The position numbers were made by a program, and so were the translations under genes. A stretch of 64,000 nucleotides of DNA from NCBI GenBank assembly GCA_000827265.1, contig KN834753.1, positions 774,686-838,685 on the forward strand, in the 5' to 3' direction. This DNA comes from Collybiopsis luxurians FD-317 M1 (lineage: Eukaryota; Basidiomycota; Agaricomycetes; Agaricales; Omphalotaceae). The notes under the pieces were generated by a model. That model ran no database searches. It worked only from the letters and a program-made list of their open reading frames with translations, and had not been told where the DNA came from. This document shows positions 34,639 to 45,645 of the stretch, one piece after another (positions within the stretch are counted from its first letter, which is position 1; the number at the start of each line of letters is the position of its first letter).

Positions 34639-36064
34639 ATGGCACCTAACGCGATAAAAACCCCTCTTCAAGCTGGTTTTCTCTCCTCAGGCATTGGTCT
34701 TTCATGGTCCCATACTACCTGCCTTCTCGCTGTATACACTTGCATAACTTTCTATGCGATCAGCAAGGTGCGAGCCTATTGCTAAAACGCGGCATGCGAA
34801 GACTCATGGGACTGCCAGGTCCTTATATACGCTTTCCTTTCAGAAAAGGTCTGGTCATTCGTATGCTATACCAGCCAGGAGCGATTCATCGATTATCTGC
34901 AGGTTTATATCGTTTGGACCGGTGGGAACCAAACTCCGCGTCTCAAGACCAAGGTCTATCGGCTCTGTGCCTTTTTCATGCTGGGATATGTCGCAGTCGC
35001 GGTCTTGATGGTCCTTGGAAGAGATAGCACCATCCGTGAAGACGGCGTATGTGTTATTGGCTTGAAATCATACTCGTATGTCGTTCCTCTCATGAATTTC
35101 ATCCCAGACACACTGTCTCATGGTCCCTCCAGTACGATCCCGCTTATTGTATACGATTTCACTTTGAACGTTTTTCTTACCTCTATGTTCTTGTGGCCTC
35201 TGTGGATATCACATCCAATGAGTCCAAGGCTACGTTCTATAGCCAAACGAACATTATAGTAAGGCCTGCCCGATTCCATTGCCGAGCCTAATTGACTGAC
35301 CGTTAACGTGTCGATTTCGCAGTGGTGCCTGTACTAGTCTTATCTCGTCCGCGGTGCATTGTTTCGTCCGACACCTGTCCTCCAGACTCTCGACTGATTG
35401 AAATTCTCAAATTGCAGGTCAATATTGTGATATTGTTTGTCTTGGGCGGAAATGAACTAGGCTGGATTTGCCTTAGCAGCTGTGTAACTGACTCAATGGT
35501 CAATGCTCTCGCTCTATTCTGGTAAGCATATTCTGCTTCAATTACAGATGTGGGTCGCTTATTCCGAAGTGCGGTCAAAGGGTGAGCTCAAGTCCGTATC
35601 CGTCCCATATAATCAGAGATCGCTACTCGCTTCCAACCATGGACATGAGCGCTCTTACGTTTGTCCACACCGGGTTCAATGCGAGGCCTTCAGGGCTGCC
35701 TTTATCAACCAACCTATCAGCCCAGGAAACAATTCAGACAACGATACCGGAAGCCTATTATGATTATATCCCTCCACGACAGAGACAAGCTTTGGACAAT
35801 GATGACCACGAAAGGAAGCAGGTTCGGTCGTTCCAGACTTGTATATTTTGCGAAGCTTTCTTAATTCGGGCTTTGCAATTACCGCAGGATACCCCACCCT
35901 TTGGACTACAAAGATTATTATATTCAAAAATTTCTGTCTGCGACTCCCTGCCAAACAGCCCCGACACACCCACCTTTGGAGTTTGTTCTACTTCCCGGTC
36001 TCTACCTCCGGCTGCAGAACATGCACCCGTGACAGAAGAAGAACAAGATATATGTGGCGAGTAA
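34639..36064 (+). CDS. Multi-pass (about 7 TM) membrane protein of agaricomycete type
   Basis: ATG 34639 starts MAPNAIKTPLQAG; exon 1 ends CITFYAISK. Exons then join in phase: VLIYAFLSEKVWSF | VYIVWTGGNQTPRLKTKVYR..LCAFFMLGYVAVAVLMVLGR..GVCVIGLKSYS | STIPLIVYDFTLNVFLTSMF..WPLW.. | GACTSLISSAV | NIVILFVLGGNELGWICL..TDSMVNALALFW | VSSSPYPS. The alternation of 20-residue hydrophobic stretches with short polar loops gives about seven membrane helices, followed by a cytosolic disordered tail. This layout is found in many lineage-specific receptor-like proteins of Agaricomycetes; no ligand or activity is known. The intron 35522-35580 is inferred because a shorter acceptor would create a stop. The last exon(s) and the stop at 36064 are uncertain. 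Confidence 0.65.
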
Positions 36065-36344
36065 TGGTGCACCCCAGATTTGGGATTCACAAAACAGGCA
36101 TGTCTGCTCGAGTCATGTATTTATATCCACCAAGTTGCTTATTTCCAGGAAATGCACTCACAGATCACGACCACAGATTCGGCTACGCAAGGACCACGGC
36201 GTCATCATTACCAGCAACCATTCGAAGCAAGCGTAGCTAAGGTGCAAAGATAAACCTTGCGAGCCACAAGTTGTCTATAGGATACCAATCGATTCCTGCT
36301 TCGCATCATCAAATCCATGCGAACAGCCAATATGCTACAAACGT

Positions 36345-38229
36345 CTAGTAAAGAACAGCCATCTCTGCAGAAACTATAGCGAGTCCAACTCCTGTCATCA
36401 CTAAAATAGGTAATAAATTCCAGAAAGCGAACTGAGTCTGTCGAATAGTAATTCCTTTTTGTAATAATATCGTCTTCCAAAGTAACCCCGCAAGGCTGGC
36501 GGAGAAGGTGAAGCTAACAGCGCCAACATTACTTGCTACGGCCAACGCAATGCCTGCAGCTCGTGTACTATGGTCAGGAAAATTTGGTGCGGCACGAACT
36601 ACTTTGGTCAAAAGGATGGTGGCACCGATATTCGTTCCAGCTACGTTGCACATCACAACACCAATTACACCGATAAGCCAGATAGAAGCATGGATTTGGC
36701 CCTGGGAGGCTTTGGAAAGCCAATGGGCAAAAACATCGATCCATCCCTGATGCTCGAGAGCTTCGATGAGAATGAACTGAGAAAATGCAAACGGCACTAG
36801 GGCGAATGGTAGTCTTGGAAGGGCAGTGAAAAACGTGGGGAAATGATTTGCCAAACGTTCATGCATGGCTTTTAGGCGACGGCGAGTATCTGGAAATATC
36901 TCAATAGAATCAGTGGAACCAGAAGCTTTGGTGGGAGATGGTGATGACGGTGAAGGTGGTTTTTCTTCGGTTGTCGGGGCATCGGTAAGGGTGCGAGCAT
37001 TAGAACCGAAAGTTTCTTTGCGTTCCGGACCTCCTGTAGGGAGCGTCATCGCTCTTTTGAATTCTGACAGCATAGGATCGTCACTGTTTCCTTTCGAGGC
37101 ATTAGAGTCGGAGGGAGAACCAGGTTTTTTCAGCCGTCCAGAAATAGTTCCGTAATGATCCCATGCAAAGTCGAATATCAGCTTTGCAACCGCAAACGGT
37201 AAAGTAATCTTCCACACATCGATCTTGAAAAAGGAGACAACGATTGCAACCACCAGACAGGATCCAAGGAGAAAGCTGCCCACGAAAGCACTGATTGGAT
37301 CTCTGAGAACCCCTCGTGGATTCAGCTTGGTTGTAGCTTGTAGCTTTCGTGGTACGTGTTTATTGTCACGGAATTGCAAAGCGAGTGTCACAAAACACGC
37401 GACGGAGCACGCAAGAAAGGGTAAGATAGTGTAGGCGGTAAACGCGGCATTATTGATAGAAAACCCTTCGCAAATGACCACGTTGGTGGGGTTACCGACG
37501 AAGAGAACCATGCTAGCAGTGTTGGCTGCGGCGAACTCGGATATGAGCCAGGGCGTGGGTTCCAGACGGGTTGCACTCGTGTAGTACACCAGAAAAACTG
37601 AGAGCATGTTAATCATGAGAGGTACGACGATATGGAACAACTGAACTCACCAGTTCCAGAAAGAATGACAGGATCGTTTCCCACAATTACACTCAGGGCC
37701 GTGAGCATTAGGTAGAAATAAAAAAAAAGTTTCCATCCGTTAGAACCGCCCTTGTTCGATACCTGCATACCGGATCAACTGAGAGTTTGTATGAAGGAGA
37801 GGAAACTACTGACCCAGAAGGCAGCCGCTTGGAGGATGCCACTAATGTCGAGGGTGATGGCAAGGTAGGCAAGAGAAAAAAAGAGAATCAAGATGTTATA
37901 CGGCTTGACGCCATCTTGGGGCCCCTAAGTACGAGGCCAAGGTTCACACAAATTTTCAAACTTACTCGTTCCGACAATACCATTACGGATCTAGTGAGCG
38001 CTTGAGAGAGCTGGCATGACAGTCTGAGGAATTGGAATACCTGGGTAGGCCCTAAGCATTGGGAAGCCCATAGAATTGCGATGATTGCAGGAGGAGTTGT
38101 GGTCAAGTTTATAGGAATTTTCCTTCGCCCGAGACGGGGAAGACGAACAGGAATTGATATTGGTCGTATCACCAGGGTGATAGAGAGGATGAAGAGTACA
38201 AGGGTTACAATTGAGAACCGTGTAATCAT
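36345..38229 (-). CDS. ArsB/NhaD-type ion transporter (citrate-transporter-like domain)
   Basis: From ATG 38229 (MITRFSIVTLVLFILSITLV) short exons read PPAIIAILWASQCLG, GVKPYNILILFFSLAYLAI.., FWVSNKGGSNGWKLFFYFYLMLTALSVIVGNDPVILSGTG. A long exon from 37640 to 36345 then has HIVVPLMINMLSVFL, the re-entrant-loop signature AANTASMVLFVGNPTNVVI, and a cytosolic loop rich in Ser/Pro (about 37130-36880). The second half ends with CNVAGTNIGATILLTKVVRA and GIALAVASNVGAVSFTFSASLAG. The paired GNPTN and GTNIG motifs are typical of the ion transporter superfamily containing ArsB, NhaD and SLC13. Likely plasma-membrane anion transport; arsenite, silicon or citrate cannot be distinguished. It converges on the 7-TM gene. 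Confidence 0.8.
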
Positions 38230-38447
38230 CGAGGACGACCATAAAAACCAGAATCTGAACCTAGAAAACCTTCACAGGTACCTGAGCCTAAATTCTTGAG
38301 CACCAGATGGGTGGAGTAAACAAGAGACTATTGAAAGTGTCAGGCCATGATGGAAACGAAATATGTTACGAGTCGGCTAGGGTCGGCGAGGTCCACGGGC
38401 CCTATTAAGTCCACGGTCATTTCAGCATTCCAGCTATCCGATTCTCA

Positions 38448-41153
38448 ATGTCCGACATCAACCAGCGTCTACTCCAATTCAACCTGGACTATAATAACCC
38501 AGAGTTACAAGGTTAGTTGATTAGCCCTTCTTATGAACCTTCACGACGACATGCCTTCCTCAATACGATATAGTATCTACAAACCTGATCAGGACCGATA
38601 TGACAGAAAACCTCCTCCTCACAGGTAATCCTTTTTCAATTCCATAAAATACATGACTAACGATCATCTTTCAAGGCATGCTGCTCCAAGCGCGCCGTGG
38701 CAAGTATTCAACACCTGAATAGTAAATGACAGTTTTTGACGATGGATGAGCAGGCCATGGATAGATATTCATGATGGTAATCCCGGTTTTTTAATATTCA
38801 TTCCTCTCTTTCACACACACACACACACATACACAGACGTAGATCCCGAACAATTGAACACCCCTTTACCTCCAATCCCGCCTCTGTGCGACCACAATAA
38901 CTGTGGTGGATGCTGGCGGGGATACCCCCAGTCCCGGTAATTCTATTCAATTGCTTCCCGGTCCCTTCGGCACTTCCTTACCCAAATAAAGGTTTCCAAA
39001 TTGGACTCCGGACCAGGTGGAACGCGCAGGCATATCTGAAGTCATACGCAATTATGACCGGCATGCTACTTGCACCATTTACTACGCCAATGTAGATACC
39101 GGAGGTTTCTTCACCAATGATGACAAGGAGGTCATTGGAGAGGGTAATAAAGATGAATTTTGGAAGCGGATTGCTCATGAGACGGTGCGTGACTGGGATG
39201 CATTCCTTTTATTATTTATACCGTAATATTTATCTTTGCTCATCGCTAGCGACCGCCAAATCTCAGAGTACGGGCCTTGTTTATCGAGAACTTGACTGGA
39301 CCAGTTTTACAAATGCTTGGTGCAAAGTTGGTGGCGAGGAACTTTTGTTTCCGATGAAGACTGGACTGATGGTGATCCAGATACAACATCGAGCCTTTCT
39401 TCTTCTCCTCTTCACTTTCCATGATCCCATCTCGCTTTCAAGAGGAAGTCAGACCAGGCAAGGGAGATCGTAAGTTTATGCCACTTTTTGTTGGCAATTA
39501 TTGACAGCTGCTTGCTCAAGACATTACTATCACATTGATGTTTCTTCGTACTGTCAGAGACCCAAATAAACATAAAAAAGATTCGATCGACCTCCGTAGT
39601 TCATCAGTTGCATCATCAAGCACCGAGTTGAATGAGAAGAGGGCAGATCAGTTGCCAGGTCTAATTTTTCTTCTTGCTCTCGAGTGGATGGGAAAGTCTA
39701 AATTTTTTCCTGCAGTGATCAATACCCAGGCCCCACTTCTGATAGGCAAAGGTGAGCAATGTTTGAACTTTTACATCTAACGCTATATAATGCCCACCAA
39801 AAAGATGACAAGTACATGCTCGTGTGAGTAACGTTTGTATTGTATGGCTATGATGCATACTTATATGCATACAGACTTGATCTTCTTGCTGTCCACCTAA
39901 TCCGTAGTAATGACGGACTGGGTAGCACCATAATTTCTTATCACGACAACGATAAACACGCCACCTCGGCACCCTTTCTGCATGAAAGAATCCGGTTCGC
40001 CGGTCAGAGCGTGTATTGGCAAAGCATTTTCCAAAAATCACCAGACCCGACCTTCATTCTGCTCACCTTTGTATGGCATTGTTTGTATGGTTGGGATTTC
40101 TCCCTTGAGAAACTCTATTCGCATATTTCTTGGATGGTGTGTGGAATCTAACTGCAATGATACAGCTCTTCTGCTCGAGCTGCTTTCATTGTTCTACAGT
40201 GCGATGTGCTGATGCCTGTCTTTGCTTTCCTACTCAGGAATCACAAATCATACGAACTTCGGAAGTTGATATGGATCTGACGCAGAATTTGCATACCATC
40301 CAAGCTCACTTGCTGCATTATTCATCTTTACTAGAAGATTTCCGAAAATCAATTGTGTTCATTTTGAACACCTCGAATCCTGCCATGGACTCGTTTTCCG
40401 AGGAGGAGCGTGTTTTGAGCCACAAGTTGCTTCAGAAGGAATGCAATAACCTGCTGATAGAGGTTGAGAGGCTTGAGAAGAGCCGGATGATGCAGGAACG
40501 GAGGTTAAAAAACGTAATGAATCTGGTGAGTCTTGAAGAAAATCCAAGGTGGGCTTTATTAATGAGCCGTAGGTATTCAGTACCGTCAACATTCGCGACA
40601 GTAGGCGAATGCAAGACCTTACCGAAGCGGCAGTGAGGGATAGTGCCGCAGTACGTCAGCGATACTCATTGTACGCTTGAATGACTAACCAGTGTTCTCA
40701 GATGAAACAAATTGCATATCTAAGCATGACTTTCCTTCCCGCTAGTTTCGTCGCGGTAAGTCTTTACATACTCTTAGTAATGTTCTCATTTTCACTAATT
40801 TATTTCAGACCGTCTTTGGCATGAATGTCAGAGAACTAAACTCGGCATTCGGGACGCTGGCTCAATACTTTGCCGTTGCATTTTCACTCAGTGAGTAGTT
40901 CTGTTTGGCGCATATACCAAGATTAATCAGGGTTTATATAGCGGCGATCACGATTTGGATTGTTATTGCATTCCAGAGCAAACATCTCGTCAGGGATAGA
41001 GAAGCAACTTCATTTTGGAAGCGGCTGGCTTGGCCCTTAATCTATGCCAGGCGGTTGCTCACGAAGAAAGAGACAGAATCGAGTGAACTGGAGACTGTTA
41101 TCAGCCAGTGGCATCACAACCAGGCTAGACGACGTCCAACTTTCACAGCTTAA
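38448..41153 (+). CDS. CorA-type Mg2+ transporter, copy A of a tandem pair
   Basis: Starts MSDINQRLLQFNLDYNN (ATG 38448). At least twelve exons read in phase: VSTNLIRTDMTENLLLT | GMLLQARRGK | PWIDIHDD | VDPEQLNTPLPPIPPLCDH..CGGCWRGYPQS | FPNWTPDQVERAGISEVIRN..YYANVDTGGFFTNDDKEVIG | RPPNLRVRALFIENLTG | YNIEPFFFSSSLSMIPSRFQ | HITITLMFLRTV | VINTQAPLLIGK | a 19-nt exon DDKYMLV (39805-39823) | LDLLAVHLIRSND... | a long coiled stalk (SSLLEDFRKSI, LLQKECNNLLIEVERLEK) | MKQIAYLSMTFLPASFVA, TM1 with VFGMN (GMN at 40818-40826), TM2 and a basic tail. This is a large-N-domain CorA-like Mg2+ channel common in Agaricomycetes, with the fungal N-terminal domain fused to a CorA C-terminus. Copy A keeps its original first exon. 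Confidence 0.85.
38814..38837 (+). repeat. CA microsatellite in an intron of CorA copy A
   Basis: About nine CA units followed by tacacagac, placed just before the acceptor of the intron preceding the VDPEQL exon. The equivalent intron of copy B has CT units followed by fewer CA units. Confidence 0.7.
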
Positions 41154-41284
41154 TCGTCGAAGCATCAATTGCAAGAGTGGTGGAATTTTTTTGGGTTCTT
41201 ATAAGCCATCTTGTATGCTCCAGTCTCTATCAAATACCTCCCTTGCCGTAATTCTCAATTTGATTCCGGACGGAAGTAGTAAAG

Positions 41285-41525
41285 CAGGGCTTCATTCTTT
41301 CTGACCTTCGATAGGTTGGCATATTTGTAAAGTTATAACGGGGGGTTACTTTTAAATTACCTATCAGAATAGCTGGTTTCTTTAACCTACTGCTACGGAA
41401 GCCTGAGGAAGTGTGGGAGATATCGTTCAATTTTTTGATTCTGAGCATGTTCTTACAAAAACTTCTAAGTATGTCCTTGGAATGGACAGTCGTGATTCGG
41501 TTCTCCCGCGCATGAGCTGGAGCAG
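41285..41525 (+). pseudogene. Relic of the secreted CFEM-like protein gene (unit 1)
   Basis: This stretch aligns by eye with the 5' part of the intact secreted-protein gene at 45549-45800: ttcattctttc..gaccttcga, then the former start region (tcagaATAgctggtttcttt against tcaggATGgtcgctttcttc), then the first-intron region (tgtgggagatat against tgtggatgatat), ending with a shared gagctgg. The start codon has become ATA (41369-41371), about 20 nt of the signal-peptide coding part are missing, and similarity stops near 41525, so the rest of the gene is lost. Confidence 0.6.
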
Positions 41526-42091
41526 AGAAGACAATATTCTGGCCTCCCGAGCCCCTCACTGAAAGCATTAATGTTGCCCTTGGATTAACAAGAGAAAGCC
41601 ATATAGGCCGTCGACTCAGATTTTTCGTAAACTCTGAAATTGAGAGTATCATGATGTGGCTCAGCAGCTCTGGTTCGCTATTTCTCAGTTCATGTTCGTG
41701 CCTCATTACACTAGTACCACTCGAGTTACACTCAATAAGGCAAGTTGTATATATACTGGGGATGGAAAGTTCCCGCACTAGGGTCTTGTTGTGGCACTCC
41801 CTCACCCATGGGCCATTTCATCCAGTTTTTCATCCGCTGGTAGCTCATGAATGGAACCTTGACTACGTTGATGATGTGTTTTCGGTCGAATCGTATATGT
41901 TTGGATCCATCATTAATTAATTAGATACAATACCATTCGAGGCTTGGGTTCAGGTGAGGGGGGTGGCGGTTTGAGCATGGAAAAATGAGTAAGGTAATTG
42001 GATGAATTCAAGGCGAGTTCATTATCATCCATTATTGCATCAGAGACCGTAAAAGAAAAGTTCTACCAACTGCCGAGGAGGCTCAAGATTC

Positions 42092-42330
42092 CTAATCCTG
42101 AAGCATGAGGTAGAGCTGATGGGAGATGGGATTCTTGACCTTCACAGTAGTTCGACCTTTGTCATCCCACTCCTCATTACTATTTTCGGGTAACCGGAGG
42201 CGGAACCAGCTTGAATTTCGTAGAAAGACTCTCAAGCTCCAGCAGGATCGGCTCAGCAGCATTTTGTGATGATTGACCTGCAACATCGGATGCGTGCCAT
42301 GAGCCTATATAGTAAGGTACACGGCATTTC
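42092..42330 (-). pseudogene. Possible gene fragment, frame broken
   Basis: Two protein-like pieces lie in different frames on the minus strand: SWHASDVAGQSSQNAAEPI followed by LLELESLSTKFKLVPPPV, then after a frame change ENSNEEWDDKGRTTVKVKNP ending YLMLQD and a stop at 42092. They abut without usable splice sites, which suggests the end of a decayed gene carrying an indel. No family is recognised. It could also be chance. Confidence 0.25.
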
Positions 42331-42345
42331 AACGACCCGATGTCA

Positions 42346-42381
42346 ATGTCCAACTCAGCAACCAGCGTCTACTCTAATTGA
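42346..42381 (+). other. Decayed first exon of CorA copy B, now a short upstream ORF
   Basis: The sequence matches exon 1 of copy A, but a 2-nt insertion after the ATG shifts the frame so that it reads MSNSATSVYSN and stops. In the ancestral frame a CAA codon has also become TAA, and the donor GTTAGT has become GTGTAT. Confidence 0.65.
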
Positions 42382-42489
42382 ATCTGCCTTATAATACCCA
42401 GAGTTGCAAAGTGTATTGATGGGCCCTTCTTATGAACCTTCACGACCTTATGCTTCCCTCACTACGATACAGTACTTCCAAATCTAACC

Positions 42490-45070
42490 ATGACCGATAT
42501 GACAGAAAGCCTCCTCCTCACAGGTAATCTCCTTTCAACTCCATAAACTACATGACTAACGGTCAACTTTCAAGGCACGCTGCACCAAGCGCGCCGTGGT
42601 AAGTACTGCACCTGAAAAGCAACTAAGAGTTGTTGACGAAGGATGATTAGGCCGTGGATAGATATTCATGATGGTAACATCGGTTTTTAATATTCATTCC
42701 CCTCTCTCTCTCTCACACACATACACAGACGTAGATCCCGAACAATTGAATACACCTTTACCTCCGGTTCCGCCTTTATGCGATCACAAAGACTGTGGTG
42801 GATGCTGGCGGGAATACCCCCAATCCAGGTAATCCATTTCAATTGTTTACCGGTCCCATCAACATTTCCCCACACAAACCAAGGTTTCCGAATTGGACTT
42901 CGGGGCAGGTTCAACGCGCAGGCATATCTCAAGTCATACACAATTATGATCGACACGCTACTTGCACCATTTACTATGCCAATGTAGATACAGGAGGTCT
43001 CTTCACCAATGATGACAAGGAGGTCATTGGAGAGGGTAATAAAGACGAGTTTTGGAAGCAGATCGCTCGTGAGACGGTGCGTACAAACAGGGTGTTTTGA
43101 TTCTAGATCATAAATTTTATCTTTCCTCGCTGTTAGCGACCATCAAATCTCAGAGTACGGGCCTTATTTATCGAGAACCTGACGGGACCAATTTTACAAA
43201 TGCTGGGTGCAAAGTTGGTGGAAAATAATTTTTGTTTTCAATGAGGATTACACTGATGACCTTCTAGATATAACATTGAGCCTTTCTTCTTCTCCTCTTC
43301 GCTTTCCTTGATTCCATCCCGCTTTCAAGAAGAAGTCAGACCGGGAAAGGGAGATCGTAAGTTTTATACTTACTTTTTTTTTTTTTGGCAGATACTGACA
43401 CAAGTCTGATCCAGACATTACTATTACTTTGACGTTTCTTCGTACTGTCCGAGAATCACATTTGAAGGATGGGAAAGCCTTCTTCGACTTTCCTAGATTG
43501 TCGGCTTCATCGTCGAGCACCGAGTACAATGAGAAGGGGGCGGATCCAGTACCAGGTTTAGTTTTCATTTCTTACCTCGCATGTAGATGGAAATGTTTAG
43601 TTTTCCTCTTACAGTGATCAATACACAGGCTCCACTTTCAATAGGTAAAGGTGAGCAATGCTTGATTGTCCCTATTCAACACAATTCTAACGTTCACCAA
43701 AAAGACAGCAAGTACATGCTCGTGTGAGTCAAATTTGTATCATTTGGCTCTAAAGCATGCTTATGCACCCGCAGGCACGATCTTCTTGCTGTCCACCTAA
43801 TCCGCAGTAATGACGGATTAGGTAGCACAATAATTTCTTATCACAACAATGATAAGCACGCTACCTCGGCAGGCTACCTCCATGAAAGGATCCGGTTTGC
43901 TGGTCAAAGCGTATATTGGCAAAGCATCTTCCAAAAATCTCCAGACCCGACCTTCATTCTGCTCACTTTTATATGGCATTGTTTGTACGGCTGGGATTTC
44001 TCCCTGGAAAAACTCTATTCGCACATTTCTTGGATGGTATGTGGCGTCTCCCTGCAATGATATAGACCTCCTGTTCGAGTTGTTTCCATGGTCCTACAGT
44101 ATTTCTGTATCCAGCTGTGATATGCTGACACCTGCCTTTGCTTTGCTGCCCAGGAATCACAAATTATACATACTTCTGATGTAAACATGGATCTGACGCG
44201 CAATCTGCACACCATCCAAGCTCACTTGTTACATTATTCATCCTTACTGGAAGATTTCCAAAAATCGATCGACTTCATTTTAGATACCCCAAACCCTGCT
44301 ATGGATTCGCTCCCTGAAGAAGAGCGTCTTTGGAGTCGAAAGTTGCTTCAGAAGGAGTGTAACAATTTGTTAACAGAGGTTAAGAGGCTTGAGAAGAGCA
44401 GGATGATGCAGGAACGGAGGTTAAAAAATGTGATGAATCTGGTAAGTCTGGAAAGAAACAGAATTCAAGCAGTTTCTGACTGAGCCGTAGGTCTTTAGTA
44501 CGGTCAATATACTTGACAGTAGGCGAATGCAAGACCTTACGGAAGCGGCGGTGAGGGATAGCGCCGCAGTAAGTAAAGCGATACTGCATTTCATGCCCAA
44601 GGGGTTAATCGGTTCTGTTCTCAGATGAAGCAAATTGCCTATCTAAGCATGATCTTCCTTCCAGCGAGTTTCGTGGCGGTAAGCTTTTCTCCCGTCATCT
44701 GTGCAGCGCCCTCACCTCCCACGAACTCACTCTAGTCTGTCTTTGGCATGAATGTCAGGGAGCTAAACTCGGCATTGGGGACATTGTGGCAATACTTTGC
44801 TACTGCATTTGCATTGAGTGAGTCAAGTGTTTTGCACAGATATCAAGATTAACGAGGGTTTTTGCAGCGGCGGTCACAATTTGGATTGTTGTTGCATTTC
44901 AGAGCAAGCATCTTTTTAAGAGTCGAGATACAACTCCGTTTTGGCAACGGTTGGCTTGGCCCTTAGTTTATGCCAGGCGCTTATTCACCAAGAAAGAGAC
45001 CAAACCGATTCAAATGGCGACAACTTACAATCAGTGGGATCTGTACCGACGTCCAACTTTCACGGCTTGA
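42490..45070 (+). CDS. CorA-type Mg2+ transporter, copy B of a tandem pair
   Basis: Same exon order and protein blocks as copy A: SLLLTG, LHQARRGK, PWIDIHDD, VDPEQLNTPLPPVPPLCDH, SNLRVRALFIENLTGPI, HITITLTFLRTV, the 19-nt exon 43705-43723, LLAVHLIRSNDGLGSTIIS, SSLLEDFQKSIDFILDT, MKQIAYLSMIFLPASFVA, VFGMN with GMN at 44745-44753, TM2 and a short tail with QWDLYRRPTFTA. Every exon after the first is open and all splice sites seen are intact. The original first exon is broken. However, an AGG codon in exon 2 of copy A is ATG here (42490), giving a new in-frame start MTDMTESLLL that would shorten the protein by about 25 residues. It is therefore probably functional with a truncated cytosolic N-terminus; a non-functional state cannot be excluded. 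Confidence 0.75.
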
Positions 45071-45645
45071 TCATTGAAGCTTCGATCCAAGGAGTGCTAG
45101 GATATGTTAGGCCCTTATAGGCTGTTATTCCTCTGCTCAAATTGATTCCGGGCGGGAGTAAAAGGAAGTAAATCAAAGGTTGATCAAAGGTCAAAGCGGG
45201 AAATATGGTGCTTACTGCTAACTATTTCCTGAAGCAAGTTGCAAGTCAATCTTTATGGTTGTACATAGTTAGATTATTACGCAGCTGCGGGACTGCCGGA
45301 TGTGTATGTACAGTACTATTCTGGTTGCTTCCATTATTTGTTTTCCGCCAGCAAAATTAGTGACCGAGTCTCGTACTGTCCATGTCGAAATTGTTTCGAG
45401 GACCTATGTATAACCTGGCCAGAACTGCGCTCAAATTAGACTCAATCCCGATTTGTCGGCTATTTTTGGCACCCCTGGTTGCTATGAACGCGTTTTGGTT
45501 TTCTACCACAGCCAACTTACCCACCCGTCTTTTTCCATCTCCTTAGAGCTTCATTCTTTCAGACCTTCGACAGGTTTTCATTTTTGTAAAGTTTGGATAG
45601 GAGCCCTCTAGTATCTTCAATCCTTTCAAGTCAAGTCCCATCAGG
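45071..45645. other. Intergenic
   Basis: About 570 bp between the CorA B stop and the secreted-protein start, on the same strand. The last 100 bp are homologous to the sequence after CorA copy A and so belong to the duplicated unit. The rest is AT-rich with no exon. Confidence 0.45.

Larger units (their letters stand above)
41526..42489. other. Spacer between CorA copies
   Basis: No intact gene. A 191-codon open frame on the minus strand (41230-41805) lacks an ATG start and overlaps the relic antisense, so it is judged accidental. AT-rich sequence (ttaattaattag) occurs near 41917. A possible broken exon lies at 42092-42330 on the minus strand. Confidence 0.45.

Noticed and set aside
41230..41805. 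191-codon open frame on the minus strand between the CorA copies
   Set aside because: Starts with GTG and runs antisense through the secreted-gene relic; composition is not protein-like and no family is evident.
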